A stretch of DNA of 46,246 bases from Selenomonadaceae bacterium. GTDB lineage: Bacteria > Bacillota > Negativicutes > Selenomonadales > Selenomonadaceae. The translations under genes and the position numbers were made by a program. The stretch covers positions 1 to 46,246 of the forward strand of contig JAFUXN010000124.1 in assembly GCA_017477125.1 (NCBI GenBank). The letters run 5' to 3'. A model generated the notes under the pieces. The model was given only the letters and a program-made list of their open reading frames with translations, was not told the origin of the DNA and ran no database searches. Below, one piece after another: positions 16,200-24,744 of this stretch (position 1 is its first letter; each line of letters begins with the position of its first letter).

Positions 16200-16233
16200 C
16201 GATTTTTTCATCGTTGGGACGGATTTTTTTTTT
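16197..16233 (+). terminator. Possible terminator or attenuator before der
   Basis: CCACGAT and ATCGTTGG form a stem with one bulge (16197-16217); ten Ts follow at 16224-16233, after a 6-nt gap. It would stop read-through from the upstream locus just before the der ribosome binding site. The gap makes the call tentative. Confidence 0.3.
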
Positions 16234-16248
16234 GAGGAGAGAAATGTT

Positions 16249-17580
16249 ATGAGCAAACCGATCGTGGCAGTGGTGGGGCGCCCGAACGTGGGCAAGTCGA
16301 CGCTGTTCAATCAAATCGGCAAGAAGAAATTATCGATCGTCGATGACATGCCCGGCGTCACGCGCGATCGCATTTATATGGATGCCGAATGGCTCAACCA
16401 TGAGTTCACGCTGGTCGACACCGGAGGCATCGAGCTTGATTCAAACGATTCGATGCTCAACTCGATCCGCGCGCAAGCGAAGATCGCCATCGACGAGGCT
16501 GATGTGATCTTGTTTGTGGTCGACGGGCGAGCGGGCTTGACGACTTCCGATGAGGAGATCGCTCGAGTGCTCCGCCATGCGAACAAGCCGATCGTGGTTG
16601 CGGTCAACAAGATCGATCATATCAATCTCGAGGACAACGTCTATGAATTTTATAATTTGGGGCTGGGCGATCCGATCGGGATCAGCGCGACGAATGCGCT
16701 CAACCTTGGAGACCTGCTCGATGCCGTGACCAACTCGTTCCCGACCGTCGAAGACGATCTGCACGAGGCTGATGAGATTCGCATTGCGGTGATCGGTCGA
16801 CCGAACGTCGGTAAGTCGTCGCTGGTGAACAAGATGTTGGGCGAGGAGCGAGTGATCGTGAGCGACGTCCCGGGCACGACGCGAGACGCAATCGATACGC
16901 ACTTCGTCAAGGACGGGATCAAGTTTACGTTGATCGATACGGCGGGCATGCGTCGGAAGGCGAAGGTTGAGTTACCCGTCGAGCGCTACAGCGTGATGAG
17001 GTCGTTGCGAGCGATCGATCGTGCGGACGTGGTGTTGATGATGATAGAGGCACCGGTGGGTATCACGGAGCAGGACGCAAAGATCGCGGGCTATGCGCAC
17101 GACTCGGGCAAGGGCTGTGTGATCGTGGTGAACAAGTGGGACATCTTCCCCGACAAGCATGATCGCTCGACCAATCGATTCACCGACGAGTTGAGAGTCA
17201 AGCTCGGGTTCCTGCAATATGCGCCGGTGTTGTACGCGTCGGCATTGACGGGTCAGCGCGTCAATCGAGTGACGGAGCTGGTGAAGTTTGTTGCCGACCA
17301 GCAGGCGATGCGCATACAGACGAGCATCTTAAACGAGCTGTTGAGGGACGCGGTATCGGTGAACCCGCCGCCGTCGAAGAAGGGCAAGCAGCTCAAAATA
17401 TATTTCATGACGCAAGCGGACATCTGCCCGCCGCGATTCATCCTGTTCGTGAATGAGCCGGAGCTGTTTCACTTCTCATATGTTCGATTCCTCGAGAACC
17501 GATTGCGTGAGACGTTCGGATTTGAGGGCGCGCCGTTGAAGTTTGTGATCCGTAAGAGGGGCGCGGACGAGGAGGTTTGA
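16249..17580 (+). CDS. der: Ribosome-assembly GTPase Der (EngA)
   Basis: 443 residues with the diagnostic double G domain. Domain 1 has GRPNVGKSTLF (about 8-18), DTGG and NKID; domain 2 has GRPNVGKSSLV (about 181-191), DTAGMRRKAK and NKWD. The C-terminal KH-like domain contains PPSKKGKQLKIYFMTQ and ends GAPLKFVIRKRG. Der assists 50S subunit maturation. GAGGAG precedes ATG 16249. An out-of-frame ATG lies 5 nt upstream. The gene stands alone between the small-RNA locus and the vapB gene, whose -35 box overlaps its stop codon. Confidence 0.97.
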   Translation: MSKPIVAVVGRPNVGKSTLFNQIGKKKLSIVDDMPGVTRDRIYMDAEWLNHEFTLVDTGGIELDSNDSMLNSIRAQAKIAIDEADVILFVVDGRAGLTTSDEEIARVLRHANKPIVVAVNKIDHINLEDNVYEFYNLGLGDPIGISATNALNLGDLLDAVTNSFPTVEDDLHEADEIRIAVIGRPNVGKSSLVNKMLGEERVIVSDVPGTTRDAIDTHFVKDGIKFTLIDTAGMRRKAKVELPVERYSVMRSLRAIDRADVVLMMIEAPVGITEQDAKIAGYAHDSGKGCVIVVNKWDIFPDKHDRSTNRFTDELRVKLGFLQYAPVLYASALTGQRVNRVTELVKFVADQQAMRIQTSILNELLRDAVSVNPPPSKKGKQLKIYFMTQADICPPRFILFVNEPELFHFSYVRFLENRLRETFGFEGAPLKFVIRKRGADEEV

Positions 17581-17606
17581 CAGCGGATCGACGCGTGTGA
17601 TACAAT
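17577..17606 (+). promoter_or_regulatory. Promoter for the vapB-like gene
   Basis: TTGACA (17577-17582) overlaps the der stop codon; the spacer is 18 bp; TGA-TACAAT has its -10 at 17601-17606. Confidence 0.7.
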
Positions 17607-17633
17607 GGGCGAAACTTTGTAGAGGTGAGCACG

Positions 17634-17897
17634 ATGGAAGTATATCATGCGAAGGTTGATGCCAGTAAACTCGACGGAGTGATCGATCTGCCCGAGGAGT
17701 TCAAGAATCAGCAGGTCAAATTAATCGTCATTCGCGATTTGATGCCCAAGAAGCCCAAAGACCCCGAGAGGATCGAAGCGGCGATCCAAAGGTTGACCGG
17801 GATCATTCCCAAATCGTCTCCCTATCAAAACATGACGCTCGATCAAATTCGTGAGGAAAGGCTCAGTGAGAAATATGGCATCAAATTTGCTGATTGA
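17634..17897 (+). CDS. VapB-like antitoxin of a PIN-domain toxin
   Basis: 87 residues. The N-terminal half (AKVDASKLDGVIDLPEEF) looks like a short beta-rich DNA-binding region. The C-terminal segment ends LDQIREERLSEKYGI, the kind of helix that VapB-type antitoxins use to wrap their PIN toxin. AGAGGTG lies just before ATG 17634. The vapC start (17875) lies inside its 3' end, the usual coupled arrangement. As the toxin gene is broken, this is probably a surviving orphan antitoxin. A PIN-partner antitoxin is inferred from that neighbour and the C-terminal motif rather than from a family profile. Confidence 0.7.
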   Translation: MEVYHAKVDASKLDGVIDLPEEFKNQQVKLIVIRDLMPKKPKDPERIEAAIQRLTGIIPKSSPYQNMTLDQIREERLSEKYGIKFAD

Positions 17898-18017
17898 CAC
17901 GAATGTTGTCGTGGATTATTTTGTTGACCGTCAACCATTCAGCGAAATTGCTCAAAGGTTTTGCGCCTGAATAAAAATCTGCCGGAGGAGATCGTCGAGA
18001 CCTTCAACGGCGAATAA
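17875..18017 (+). pseudogene. Truncated VapC (PIN-domain toxin) remnant
   Basis: The frame from ATG 17875 encodes 31 residues starting MASNLLIDTNVVVDYFVDR, the first PIN motif with its catalytic Asp, and stops at TGA 17968-17970. The frame starting at 17967 continues LNKNLPEEIVETFNGE to TAA 18017, plausible as a PIN C-terminus. A full VapC is around 130 residues, so most of the middle, including the other acidic residues, is missing. The simplest reading is an internal deletion with frameshift that inactivated the toxin. Confidence 0.7.
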
Positions 18018-18044
18018 ATTTTTTTGCTCGAAAGGAGTTTTGTA

Positions 18045-18611
18045 ATGGATACCAAGGAACTGCTCACAAAGATTTCCGATCTGCTCGATAAGGTCGGAGT
18101 GAAAGCCGCGCTCAAAAATCCCGAGGTCGTCGAGACGATCTATAACGTCATGTCCAAGCATGGCATGAAGGTCGATAAGGCGATCTTCACTCTCGTCATG
18201 TTCGGGATCGCCAACAGCGATAAGATCGACATCGGCGCCTTACTCAATCTCGGCTCTGGAGTGATGGGCGCCGCTCAAGCCGCCGCTCAACCGTCCGCTC
18301 CTCAAGGCGCTCAACAGTCGCCGGCAGCCAACGCCGCCAATATGCTCGGCGCGCTTGGAGCATTGGGCGCGATGGCGGGCGCGGCAGGCGGAGCTCAACA
18401 ATCGGCTCAACCGTCGGGCGCAGCCAACGCGGCGAATGCATTGGGAGCGCTCGGGGCATTGGGCGCACTCGCAGGAGCGATGGGCGGAGCTCAACAGCCG
18501 TCGGCTCAACAGAACGCTCAGGCTCAACAGCACAACCCCGCCGCCAACATGGGCGACGCGCTCAACGCAATCGCAGGCATCGCCAACGCTCTCAACGCCA
18601 ACAAAAAATAA
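18045..18611 (+). CDS. Ala/Gly/Gln-rich repeat protein, function unknown
   Basis: 188 residues. The first ~75 are a normal-looking helical domain (TKELLTKISDLLDKVGVKAA ... DKIDIGALLNLGSG). The remainder is low-complexity sequence with a repeated unit, NAANMLGALGALGAMAGA / NAANALGALGALGALAGA, separated by Gln/Pro/Ser linkers (GAQQSAQPSG, GAQQPSAQQ). The unit is duplicated at DNA level near 18328-18400 and 18421-18490. No signal peptide is seen. AAAGGAG precedes ATG 18045. A strong terminator follows. I recognise no family; repeat-number variation between strains is likely. Confidence 0.75.
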   Translation: MDTKELLTKISDLLDKVGVKAALKNPEVVETIYNVMSKHGMKVDKAIFTLVMFGIANSDKIDIGALLNLGSGVMGAAQAAAQPSAPQGAQQSPAANAANMLGALGALGAMAGAAGGAQQSAQPSGAANAANALGALGALGALAGAMGGAQQPSAQQNAQAQQHNPAANMGDALNAIAGIANALNANKK

Positions 18612-18627
18612 TTTCCGATCCGATTTC

Positions 18628-18656
18628 AACGTTCGACCTTGCGTCGAGCGTTTTTT
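18628..18656 (+). terminator. Intrinsic terminator
   Basis: AACGTTCGAC and GTCGAGCGTT form a 10-bp stem (one G-U) around a 5-nt loop, ending in a T run. Confidence 0.88.
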
Positions 18657-18657
18657 G

Positions 18658-18686
18658 TTGCCGCCAATGCCGACGCATGCTATCAT
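18658..18686 (+). promoter_or_regulatory. Promoter for the AICAR formyltransferase gene
   Basis: TTGCCG (18658-18663), 17-bp spacer, TGC-TATCAT with the -10 at 18681-18686. It begins immediately after the terminator. Confidence 0.55.
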
Positions 18687-18712
18687 AACTCAAAAAAGGA
18701 AGTGATTACCTC

Positions 18713-19870
18713 ATGCAGGAACTCGAATTGAAATACGGTTGTAATCCCAATCAGAAACCCGCGCGAGTGTTCGCCGAGCAATTACCCTTCACCGTGCTCA
18801 ACGGTCGACCCGGCTACATCAATCTGCTCGACGCGCTCAACTCCTGGCAACTCGTGCGCGAACTCAAACAGGCGACGGGATTGCCCGCCGCCGCGTCGTT
18901 CAAACATGTCAGCCCCGCAGGCGCCGCAGTCGGTCTCCCGCTCGACGACGTGCTCAACAAAATTTATTTCGTCGAGGGCATTGAGCTCTCGCCCATCGCC
19001 AACGCTTACGTCAGAGCTCGCGGCGCCGATCGCATGAGCTCCTACGGAGATTTCGCCGCGCTCTCCGACGAGTGCGACGCCGCCACCGCCCTTTACCTCA
19101 AACGCGAAGTGTCAGACGGCGTCATTGCTCCCTCATATTCCAAAGACGCGCTCGACATTCTCAAAGCCAAACGCAAAGGCTCATATCTGATCCTTCAGAT
19201 CGATCCCGCTTACGAGCCGCCCGCCGTCGAACGCAAACAGGTCTTCGGCGTGACCTTCGAACAGTTGAGAAACGACATCGCCATCACCGCCGATTGTCTC
19301 AACGACGTGCCGACCATTACCAAAATCCCCGCCGACGCTCAACGCGATCTGCTCATCGCCCTCATCACTCTCAAATATACTCAATCAAACTCCGTCTGCT
19401 ACGTCAAGGACGGGCAGGCGATCGGCATCGGCGCAGGTCAACAGTCTCGCGTCCATTGCACTCGCCTCGCAGGCTCGAAAGCCGATACGTGGTGGCTCCG
19501 TCAGCACCCGCAGGTGATCAATCTGCCGTTCCGTCCCGACGTCAAGCGCCCCGATCGCGACAACGCCATCGATGTCTACGTCGGCAACGAGAGCGATGAT
19601 ATTCTCAACGATTGGCAACGCGTGTTCACCGCCAAGCCCGAGCCGCTTACCGTTGAGCAGAAGCTCGATTGGATCAGTAAGCTCGACAACGTGTCGCTCG
19701 GCAGCGATGCTTTCTTCCCGTTCGGCGACAACATTGAACGCGCGCATAAGTCCGGCGTGAAGTTCGTCGCTCAAGCGGGCGGCTCGATCCGCGACGACAA
19801 CGTCATCGAGACCTGCGACAAGTACGGCATCGCGATGGCTATGACCCATATCCGTTTGTTCCATCATTGA
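18713..19870 (+). CDS. Phosphoribosylaminoimidazolecarboxamide (AICAR) formyltransferase, stand-alone
   Basis: 385 residues corresponding to the C-terminal, formyl-transferring half of PurH; the N-terminal IMP cyclohydrolase domain is absent. LKYGCNPNQKPA (about 6-17) and FKHVSPAGAA with the catalytic Lys64-His65 pair are present, as is the closing DAFFPFGDNIERAHKSG ... AQAGGSIRDD. It would make FAICAR from AICAR and 10-formyl-THF in purine synthesis; IMP cyclohydrolase must be encoded elsewhere. GGAAGTGATT precedes the ATG. The glycosyltransferase gene starts 15 nt after its stop, so the polysaccharide genes may be read from the same promoter. Confidence 0.9.
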   Translation: MQELELKYGCNPNQKPARVFAEQLPFTVLNGRPGYINLLDALNSWQLVRELKQATGLPAAASFKHVSPAGAAVGLPLDDVLNKIYFVEGIELSPIANAYVRARGADRMSSYGDFAALSDECDAATALYLKREVSDGVIAPSYSKDALDILKAKRKGSYLILQIDPAYEPPAVERKQVFGVTFEQLRNDIAITADCLNDVPTITKIPADAQRDLLIALITLKYTQSNSVCYVKDGQAIGIGAGQQSRVHCTRLAGSKADTWWLRQHPQVINLPFRPDVKRPDRDNAIDVYVGNESDDILNDWQRVFTAKPEPLTVEQKLDWISKLDNVSLGSDAFFPFGDNIERAHKSGVKFVAQAGGSIRDDNVIETCDKYGIAMAMTHIRLFHH

Positions 19871-19885
19871 GAGGAGCTTTGATCG

Positions 19886-21511
19886 ATGGACGAAAATAAA
19901 ATCGCGCTCATAATCTACAAGACGAGCGACGCCCCTACCAATTCAATCAAACAAATGCTGAGCAGTTTGACCATACCCGAAGGATTTCGTCCGACGGCGA
20001 GCATCGTTTCGGGACCCAACCGTTGGCGCGCATACAATCAGGCGATGAAGGCGAGCGACGCCAAATATAAAATCTACCTCGACGAGCAGGTTGAGATGCT
20101 CAACAATAATATCCTGGTCGATCTCGTTGAGATGTTTCGATCCGATCGGAGCGTCGGGATGATCGGCTGTTGCGGTTCGATCGAGCTGTCGACCCATGCC
20201 ATTCCGTATCAATCGGCTAAGCGTTGCGGCAAAATCGTTCTCGGTCCAAAGAAAATCAACGCCGTATGGCAGCAGAGCGAGGCGCCCTATCAAGAGGTTG
20301 AGGTGCTCGACGGATTTATGCTCGCGACGCAGTACGATATCGATTGGCGCGATGATCTGTTCGAAGAAAACTCCTACGGCGATTTTGCTCAGTCGATCGA
20401 GTTCAGACGTCGGGGATATAAATGCGTGGTCGCTCGACAGGAGCAGCCATGGATTTGGTACCGCAATGACTCCATGCCGTTCTACGATGGCGAGCGAAAA
20501 AAATTTTTGGCAGAGTACTCCAAGGAGCTCTTCCCGCTCGTGCAGATTTTGATCCCGACGTTCAATCGCCCGCAATTCTTCACCGTCGCGCTTGAGAGTG
20601 CAATGAACCAAACGTATCGCAACATCGAGATCATCATCAGCGACGACTCGACCAATGAACTTACTTACGCCGCGGTTCAGCCTTACCTCGAGAAGGACGA
20701 CCGCATAAAATATTTTCGAAATGCCGGCTTCACCGCGTCAGACAACGGCAAATTTCTCGAGAAAAAAATGTGGGAGCGCACCGAGGCGGAGTATTTCAGT
20801 TGGCTGTTCGACGACGACATGTTCTATCCGACCAAGATTGAGAAGATGATCGAGGCGTACCGCAATAATCCCGACGTGTCGTTGGTGAGCTCGCGTCGGC
20901 ATAACATTGACGAGAACGGCAAGGTGCTCGGCGAGATGGAACCGTTACACAACAAGACGGAGAAACTCTCGAATGAGCGTGTCGGCAAATTTTTGTTGAT
21001 GTACACCGCCAATCGGATCGGTGAGCCGTCGACGGTGCTGATCAAGAAAAAATTTCTGGTCGACGAGGACAAAAAACATTGGCGCAAACGTCCCGACATG
21101 ATCGACAGCCCCAATGCACTCGGCGATTACTCGCAATGGCTCTACCTGCTCGAGCAAGGCAACATCTTTTGGATCAATGAGGTGTTGAGCGCGCGGCGCA
21201 TGCATGCGGGGCAGGACTCTCAACAGATCGGCACGTGGGTGCAGATTTACGTGAACTTCGCCGAGGAGGTCAACGAGTTCTGGCGTCGAAAAAAATTCAT
21301 CACGACCAATGAGGAGTTGCGCCACACGATCATCATCTGGTTGACCAAGGCGGCGGGCGCTCTGCAACGGGCGTTCCTCGAGAATTATAACGGTCGAGAG
21401 ACGCAGATGATGGAGCGAGTGATCCCGGCTATGGTTCTCGCGCTCTCCAATGGGGGCAATATCAAATTCCCGTCATGGCCCAAGCCCGATCGGAAGGAGA
21501 AATCGCATTGA
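19886..21511 (+). CDS. Two-domain glycosyltransferase (StrF-like plus family 2)
   Basis: 541 residues. The N-terminal ~200 residues (ALIIYKTSD..., IYLDEQVEML, VEVLDGFMLA, SYGDFAQSIEFRRRG) resemble the Glyco_tranf_2_5/StrF-type domain. The C-terminal part is a GT2 domain starting LVQILIPTFNRPQFF (about 214), with SDDSTNE and FSWLFDDDMFYP providing the metal-binding acidic cluster. It is probably cytoplasmic and builds a surface glycan from nucleotide sugars. GAGAGGAG precedes ATG 19886. Its stop overlaps the rfbF start, which places it in the same operon as the CDP-sugar genes. Confidence 0.82.
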   Translation: MDENKIALIIYKTSDAPTNSIKQMLSSLTIPEGFRPTASIVSGPNRWRAYNQAMKASDAKYKIYLDEQVEMLNNNILVDLVEMFRSDRSVGMIGCCGSIELSTHAIPYQSAKRCGKIVLGPKKINAVWQQSEAPYQEVEVLDGFMLATQYDIDWRDDLFEENSYGDFAQSIEFRRRGYKCVVARQEQPWIWYRNDSMPFYDGERKKFLAEYSKELFPLVQILIPTFNRPQFFTVALESAMNQTYRNIEIIISDDSTNELTYAAVQPYLEKDDRIKYFRNAGFTASDNGKFLEKKMWERTEAEYFSWLFDDDMFYPTKIEKMIEAYRNNPDVSLVSSRRHNIDENGKVLGEMEPLHNKTEKLSNERVGKFLLMYTANRIGEPSTVLIKKKFLVDEDKKHWRKRPDMIDSPNALGDYSQWLYLLEQGNIFWINEVLSARRMHAGQDSQQIGTWVQIYVNFAEEVNEFWRRKKFITTNEELRHTIIIWLTKAAGALQRAFLENYNGRETQMMERVIPAMVLALSNGGNIKFPSWPKPDRKEKSH

Positions 21512-22278
21512 AGGTAGTACTGTTGGCGGGCGGGCTGGGCACTCGCATCAGAGAGGAGTCGCAGTTCATTCCCAAGCCGATGATTGAGATCGGCGGGCGC
21601 CCGATCCTCTGGCACATCATGAAAATCTACTCGCATTTCGGCTTCAACGAGTTCATCATCTGCGCGGGCTACAAGCAGCACGTCATAAAAGAGTTCTTCG
21701 CTCGACATAACCTCTACAATTCCGATGTGACGTTTGACTTCACCGACGGCGGGAGCATCACCGTGCACGATGATTTCTCCGAGCCGTGGAAGGTGACGGT
21801 GATCAACACCGGCTACGAGACAAATACCGGCGGGCGGCTCATGAAGATACGTCGGTACCTCAACGGCGAACGATTTATGATGACGTACGGCGACGGCGTT
21901 TCGGACGTTGACATCAATGCGCTGCTCGCCTTTCACGAATCGCATGGAAAGATTTGCACGCTGACCTCGGTGCACCCGACGACGCAGTTCGGCGTGATCG
22001 AGTTTGACGGCAATCGGGTGGTGGCGTTCCGCGAGAAGACGAGCAAGGACGTCGTCAACATCAACGGCGGTTTCATGGTGCTCGAACCGAATGTGTTTGA
22101 CTTCATAACGGGCGATTACATGTTCGAGAACGAGCCGATGAATCGATTGGTGGCGGCGGGCGAAGTGATGGCGTACAAGCACGAAGGCTTCTGGCAGTGC
22201 ATGGACACGATCCGCGACAAGCGCAATCTCGAAACGATGTGGAACGCGGGGCGCGCCCCTTGGAAACTTTGGGACTGA
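21508..22278 (+). CDS. rfbF: Glucose-1-phosphate cytidylyltransferase
   Basis: 256 residues. The N-terminal LLAGGLGTRIREES (5-18) is the nucleotide-binding signature, KPMIEIGGRPILWHI follows, and YGDGVSDV (about 127-134) holds the metal-binding Asp. It makes CDP-glucose from CTP and glucose-1-phosphate, the first step to CDP-linked 3,6-dideoxyhexoses. I start at TTG 21508 (MKVVLLAGG), which matches the family N-terminus, with GGAGA upstream and overlap with the previous stop; the longer upstream frame lies inside the glycosyltransferase gene. Confidence 0.95.
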   Translation: MKVVLLAGGLGTRIREESQFIPKPMIEIGGRPILWHIMKIYSHFGFNEFIICAGYKQHVIKEFFARHNLYNSDVTFDFTDGGSITVHDDFSEPWKVTVINTGYETNTGGRLMKIRRYLNGERFMMTYGDGVSDVDINALLAFHESHGKICTLTSVHPTTQFGVIEFDGNRVVAFREKTSKDVVNINGGFMVLEPNVFDFITGDYMFENEPMNRLVAAGEVMAYKHEGFWQCMDTIRDKRNLETMWNAGRAPWKLWD

Positions 22279-22351
22279 TCTTTTGGCAAGCCCGTCCGAC
22301 TATCAACCGATTGAGGGGCGGGCTCGAATAAATTTCTCTGAGGAATGTATT

Positions 22352-23416
22352 ATGGCTTTGCATAAAAATTTTTGGGAAGGCAAGAAGGTTTTCATCACAG
22401 GACACACCGGCTTCAAGGGCGCGTGGCTCACCTTCATTCTTCAGTCGTTCGGCGCCGACGTCACCGGCTACGCCCTCGAGCCGCCCACCACTCCAAACTT
22501 ATTCAATCTGATCCGACTCAACAAGTTCATTCACTCGACGCGCGGCGACGTTCGCAATCTCATGATCCTCCGCAAGATCGTCAATCAACGTCAGCCCGAG
22601 ATCGTTTTTCATCTCGCCGCTCAACCGCTCGTGCTCGAAGGCTATAAAAATCCGCCGCTCACCTACGAAACCAACGTCATGGGCACCGTCAATCTGCTCG
22701 AGAGCATTCGCAATGTCGACAGCGTTCGCTCCGTCATCAACGTCACCACCGACAAGGTTTATCACAATAACGAATGGGCGTACGGCTATCGCGAGACCGA
22801 TCTGCTCGACGGCATTGATCCTTATTCAAACAGCAAAAGTTGCGCCGAGCTCGTCACCAATTGCTATGTGCGGAGCTTCCTCGCCGACAAATCGATCGCG
22901 GTGTCGACCGTTCGAGCGGGCAATGTGATAGGCGGCGGCGACTTCGCCGAGCATCGTCTCGTTCCCGATTGCGTCAGAGCCGCGCTCAAGCTCGAAACGA
23001 TCGAAGTGCGCAATCCGAATGCCGTTCGTCCGTTTCAACATGTGCTCGAGCCGTTGCTCGCTTACGTCATGCTTGCCGAGGCTCAATACAATGATGCGAC
23101 GTTCGCCGACTGCTACAACATCGGTCCCGACGCCGACGATTGCATTTCGACGGGTAAGCTGGTGCGCATGTTCTGCGAGTTGTGGGGTGACGGGCTCGAT
23201 TGGGAGGCGCAAGAGATCGATCAGCCGCGCGAGGCGAACTTTTTAAAGCTCGACTGCTCGAAATTTAAACAGATGTTCGATTGGGCGCCGCGCTGGTCGA
23301 TACGTGAGGCACTCGAAAAAACGATCGAGTGGACGAAAATTTATCAGCGGCGCGGCAATCTGCTCAACTGCATGACCGATCAACTCAATGAATATCTCGA
23401 GGGGGCGAGCGAGTGA
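22352..23416 (+). CDS. rfbG: CDP-glucose 4,6-dehydratase
   Basis: 354-residue extended SDR. GHTGFKG (17-23) binds NAD(H); HLAAQPLVLEGYKNP, TTDKVYHN and PYSNSKSCAE (catalytic Tyr/Lys region) follow the CDP-glucose dehydratase pattern. It converts CDP-glucose to CDP-4-keto-6-deoxyglucose. ATG 22352 has GAGGAA upstream. The 73-nt gap after rfbF can form a stem of GCCCGTCC with GGGGCGGGC around a ~17-nt loop, possibly an RNA-processing or stability element. The end overlaps rfbH by four bases. Confidence 0.95.
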   Translation: MALHKNFWEGKKVFITGHTGFKGAWLTFILQSFGADVTGYALEPPTTPNLFNLIRLNKFIHSTRGDVRNLMILRKIVNQRQPEIVFHLAAQPLVLEGYKNPPLTYETNVMGTVNLLESIRNVDSVRSVINVTTDKVYHNNEWAYGYRETDLLDGIDPYSNSKSCAELVTNCYVRSFLADKSIAVSTVRAGNVIGGGDFAEHRLVPDCVRAALKLETIEVRNPNAVRPFQHVLEPLLAYVMLAEAQYNDATFADCYNIGPDADDCISTGKLVRMFCELWGDGLDWEAQEIDQPREANFLKLDCSKFKQMFDWAPRWSIREALEKTIEWTKIYQRRGNLLNCMTDQLNEYLEGASE

Positions 23417-24738
23417 CCAAGGCGGAGCTTCACGACAAAATTTTATCTCTGGTCCGGGAGTATCACGACGAGTTTCATGCCGGGAAAAATTTCGAGGCGG
23501 GCGATCGGATCAACTATGCGGGGCGGGTGTACGATCATGAAGAGATGTGCAATCTGGTCGACAGCGCGTTGGAATTTTGGCTGACGGCGGGACGTTACGC
23601 GTCGAAGTTCGAACGCGGGCTCGCCAAATTCCTCAACGTCAAGCATTGCGCGGCGGTCAACTCGGGGTCGTCGGCGAATTTGTTGGCGTTCATGGCGTTG
23701 ACCTCTCCGCTGCTCGGCGACCGACGGATCAGACGCGGTGACGAAGTGATCACCGTTGCCGCCGGCTTCCCAACCACCGTCGCGCCGATCATTCAGTTTG
23801 GAGCGGTGCCGGTGTTCGTCGACGTGACGATCCCGCAATACAACATCGACGTGTCGAGATTGGAGGAGGCGTTGAGCGATCGGACGCGGGCGGTGATGCT
23901 CGCTCACACGCTCGGCAATCCGTTTGATCTGTCGACGGTCAAAAATTTTTGTGATGAGCATGGGCTCTGGCTGGTCGAGGACAATTGCGACGCGCTCGGT
24001 TCGAAGTATGAGCTCGACGGCGTTGAGCATTTGACGGGGACGATCGGCGACATCGGAACGTCGAGCTTCTATCCTCCGCATCACATGACGATGGGCGAGG
24101 GCGGCGCCGTCTACACAAATGACCCGTTGCTCAATAAGATCGTGCGGTCGTTGAGGGATTGGGGACGCGATTGCTCATGTCCGTCGGGGCGCGATAACAT
24201 GTGCGGGCATCGTTTCGATGGGCAGTTCGGCGAGCTTCCGCGCGGATACGATCATAAATACGTGTATTCGCATTTCGGATTCAACCTGAAGGTGACGGAG
24301 ATGCAGGCGGCGATCGGTTGTGCGCAGCTGAAGAAATTGCCGTCGTTCGTCGAGCGTCGGCGCAAAAATTTCAGCAGGCTGCTCGACGGATTGAGCGATC
24401 TCGATGACAAATTCATTCTGCCGGAGCCGTGTGCGCATTCGACGCCGAGTTGGTTCGGATTCATGTTGACCTGCAGAGAGGGCGTTGATCGATCGAAGAT
24501 TGTTCGAGCGATCGAAGGGCGCAATGTGCAGACGAGAATGTTGTTCGCAGGCAATCTGATCAAGCATCCGTGCTTCGACGAGCTCCGCGCGGAAGGACGA
24601 GGGTACCGCGTGATCGGCTCGCTCGAGAACACCGATCGGATCATGCGCGATACATTTTGGATCGGGCTCTACCCGGGCATGACCGATCCCATGCTCGATT
24701 GCATGATCGATGTCATTCATGATTCGGTTCGGAGGTGA
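23413..24738 (+). CDS. rfbH: CDP-4-keto-6-deoxyglucose 3-dehydrase (E1)
   Basis: 441 residues, an aminotransferase-fold PMP enzyme. Where aminotransferases have the PLP lysine, this has YPPHHMTMGEGGAV (His223-His224), the hallmark of E1 dehydrases. Cys192 and the C-x-C-x7-C set near 254-264 (CSCPSGRDNMC) fit the [2Fe-2S] ligands. It removes the C3 hydroxyl to give the 3,6-dideoxy-4-keto sugar, with a separate reductase not seen here. It starts with GTG 23413 inside GTGA, overlapping the rfbG stop, with GAGGGGG upstream. Confidence 0.94.
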   Translation: MTKAELHDKILSLVREYHDEFHAGKNFEAGDRINYAGRVYDHEEMCNLVDSALEFWLTAGRYASKFERGLAKFLNVKHCAAVNSGSSANLLAFMALTSPLLGDRRIRRGDEVITVAAGFPTTVAPIIQFGAVPVFVDVTIPQYNIDVSRLEEALSDRTRAVMLAHTLGNPFDLSTVKNFCDEHGLWLVEDNCDALGSKYELDGVEHLTGTIGDIGTSSFYPPHHMTMGEGGAVYTNDPLLNKIVRSLRDWGRDCSCPSGRDNMCGHRFDGQFGELPRGYDHKYVYSHFGFNLKVTEMQAAIGCAQLKKLPSFVERRRKNFSRLLDGLSDLDDKFILPEPCAHSTPSWFGFMLTCREGVDRSKIVRAIEGRNVQTRMLFAGNLIKHPCFDELRAEGRGYRVIGSLENTDRIMRDTFWIGLYPGMTDPMLDCMIDVIHDSVRR

Positions 24739-24744
24739 ATTGTA

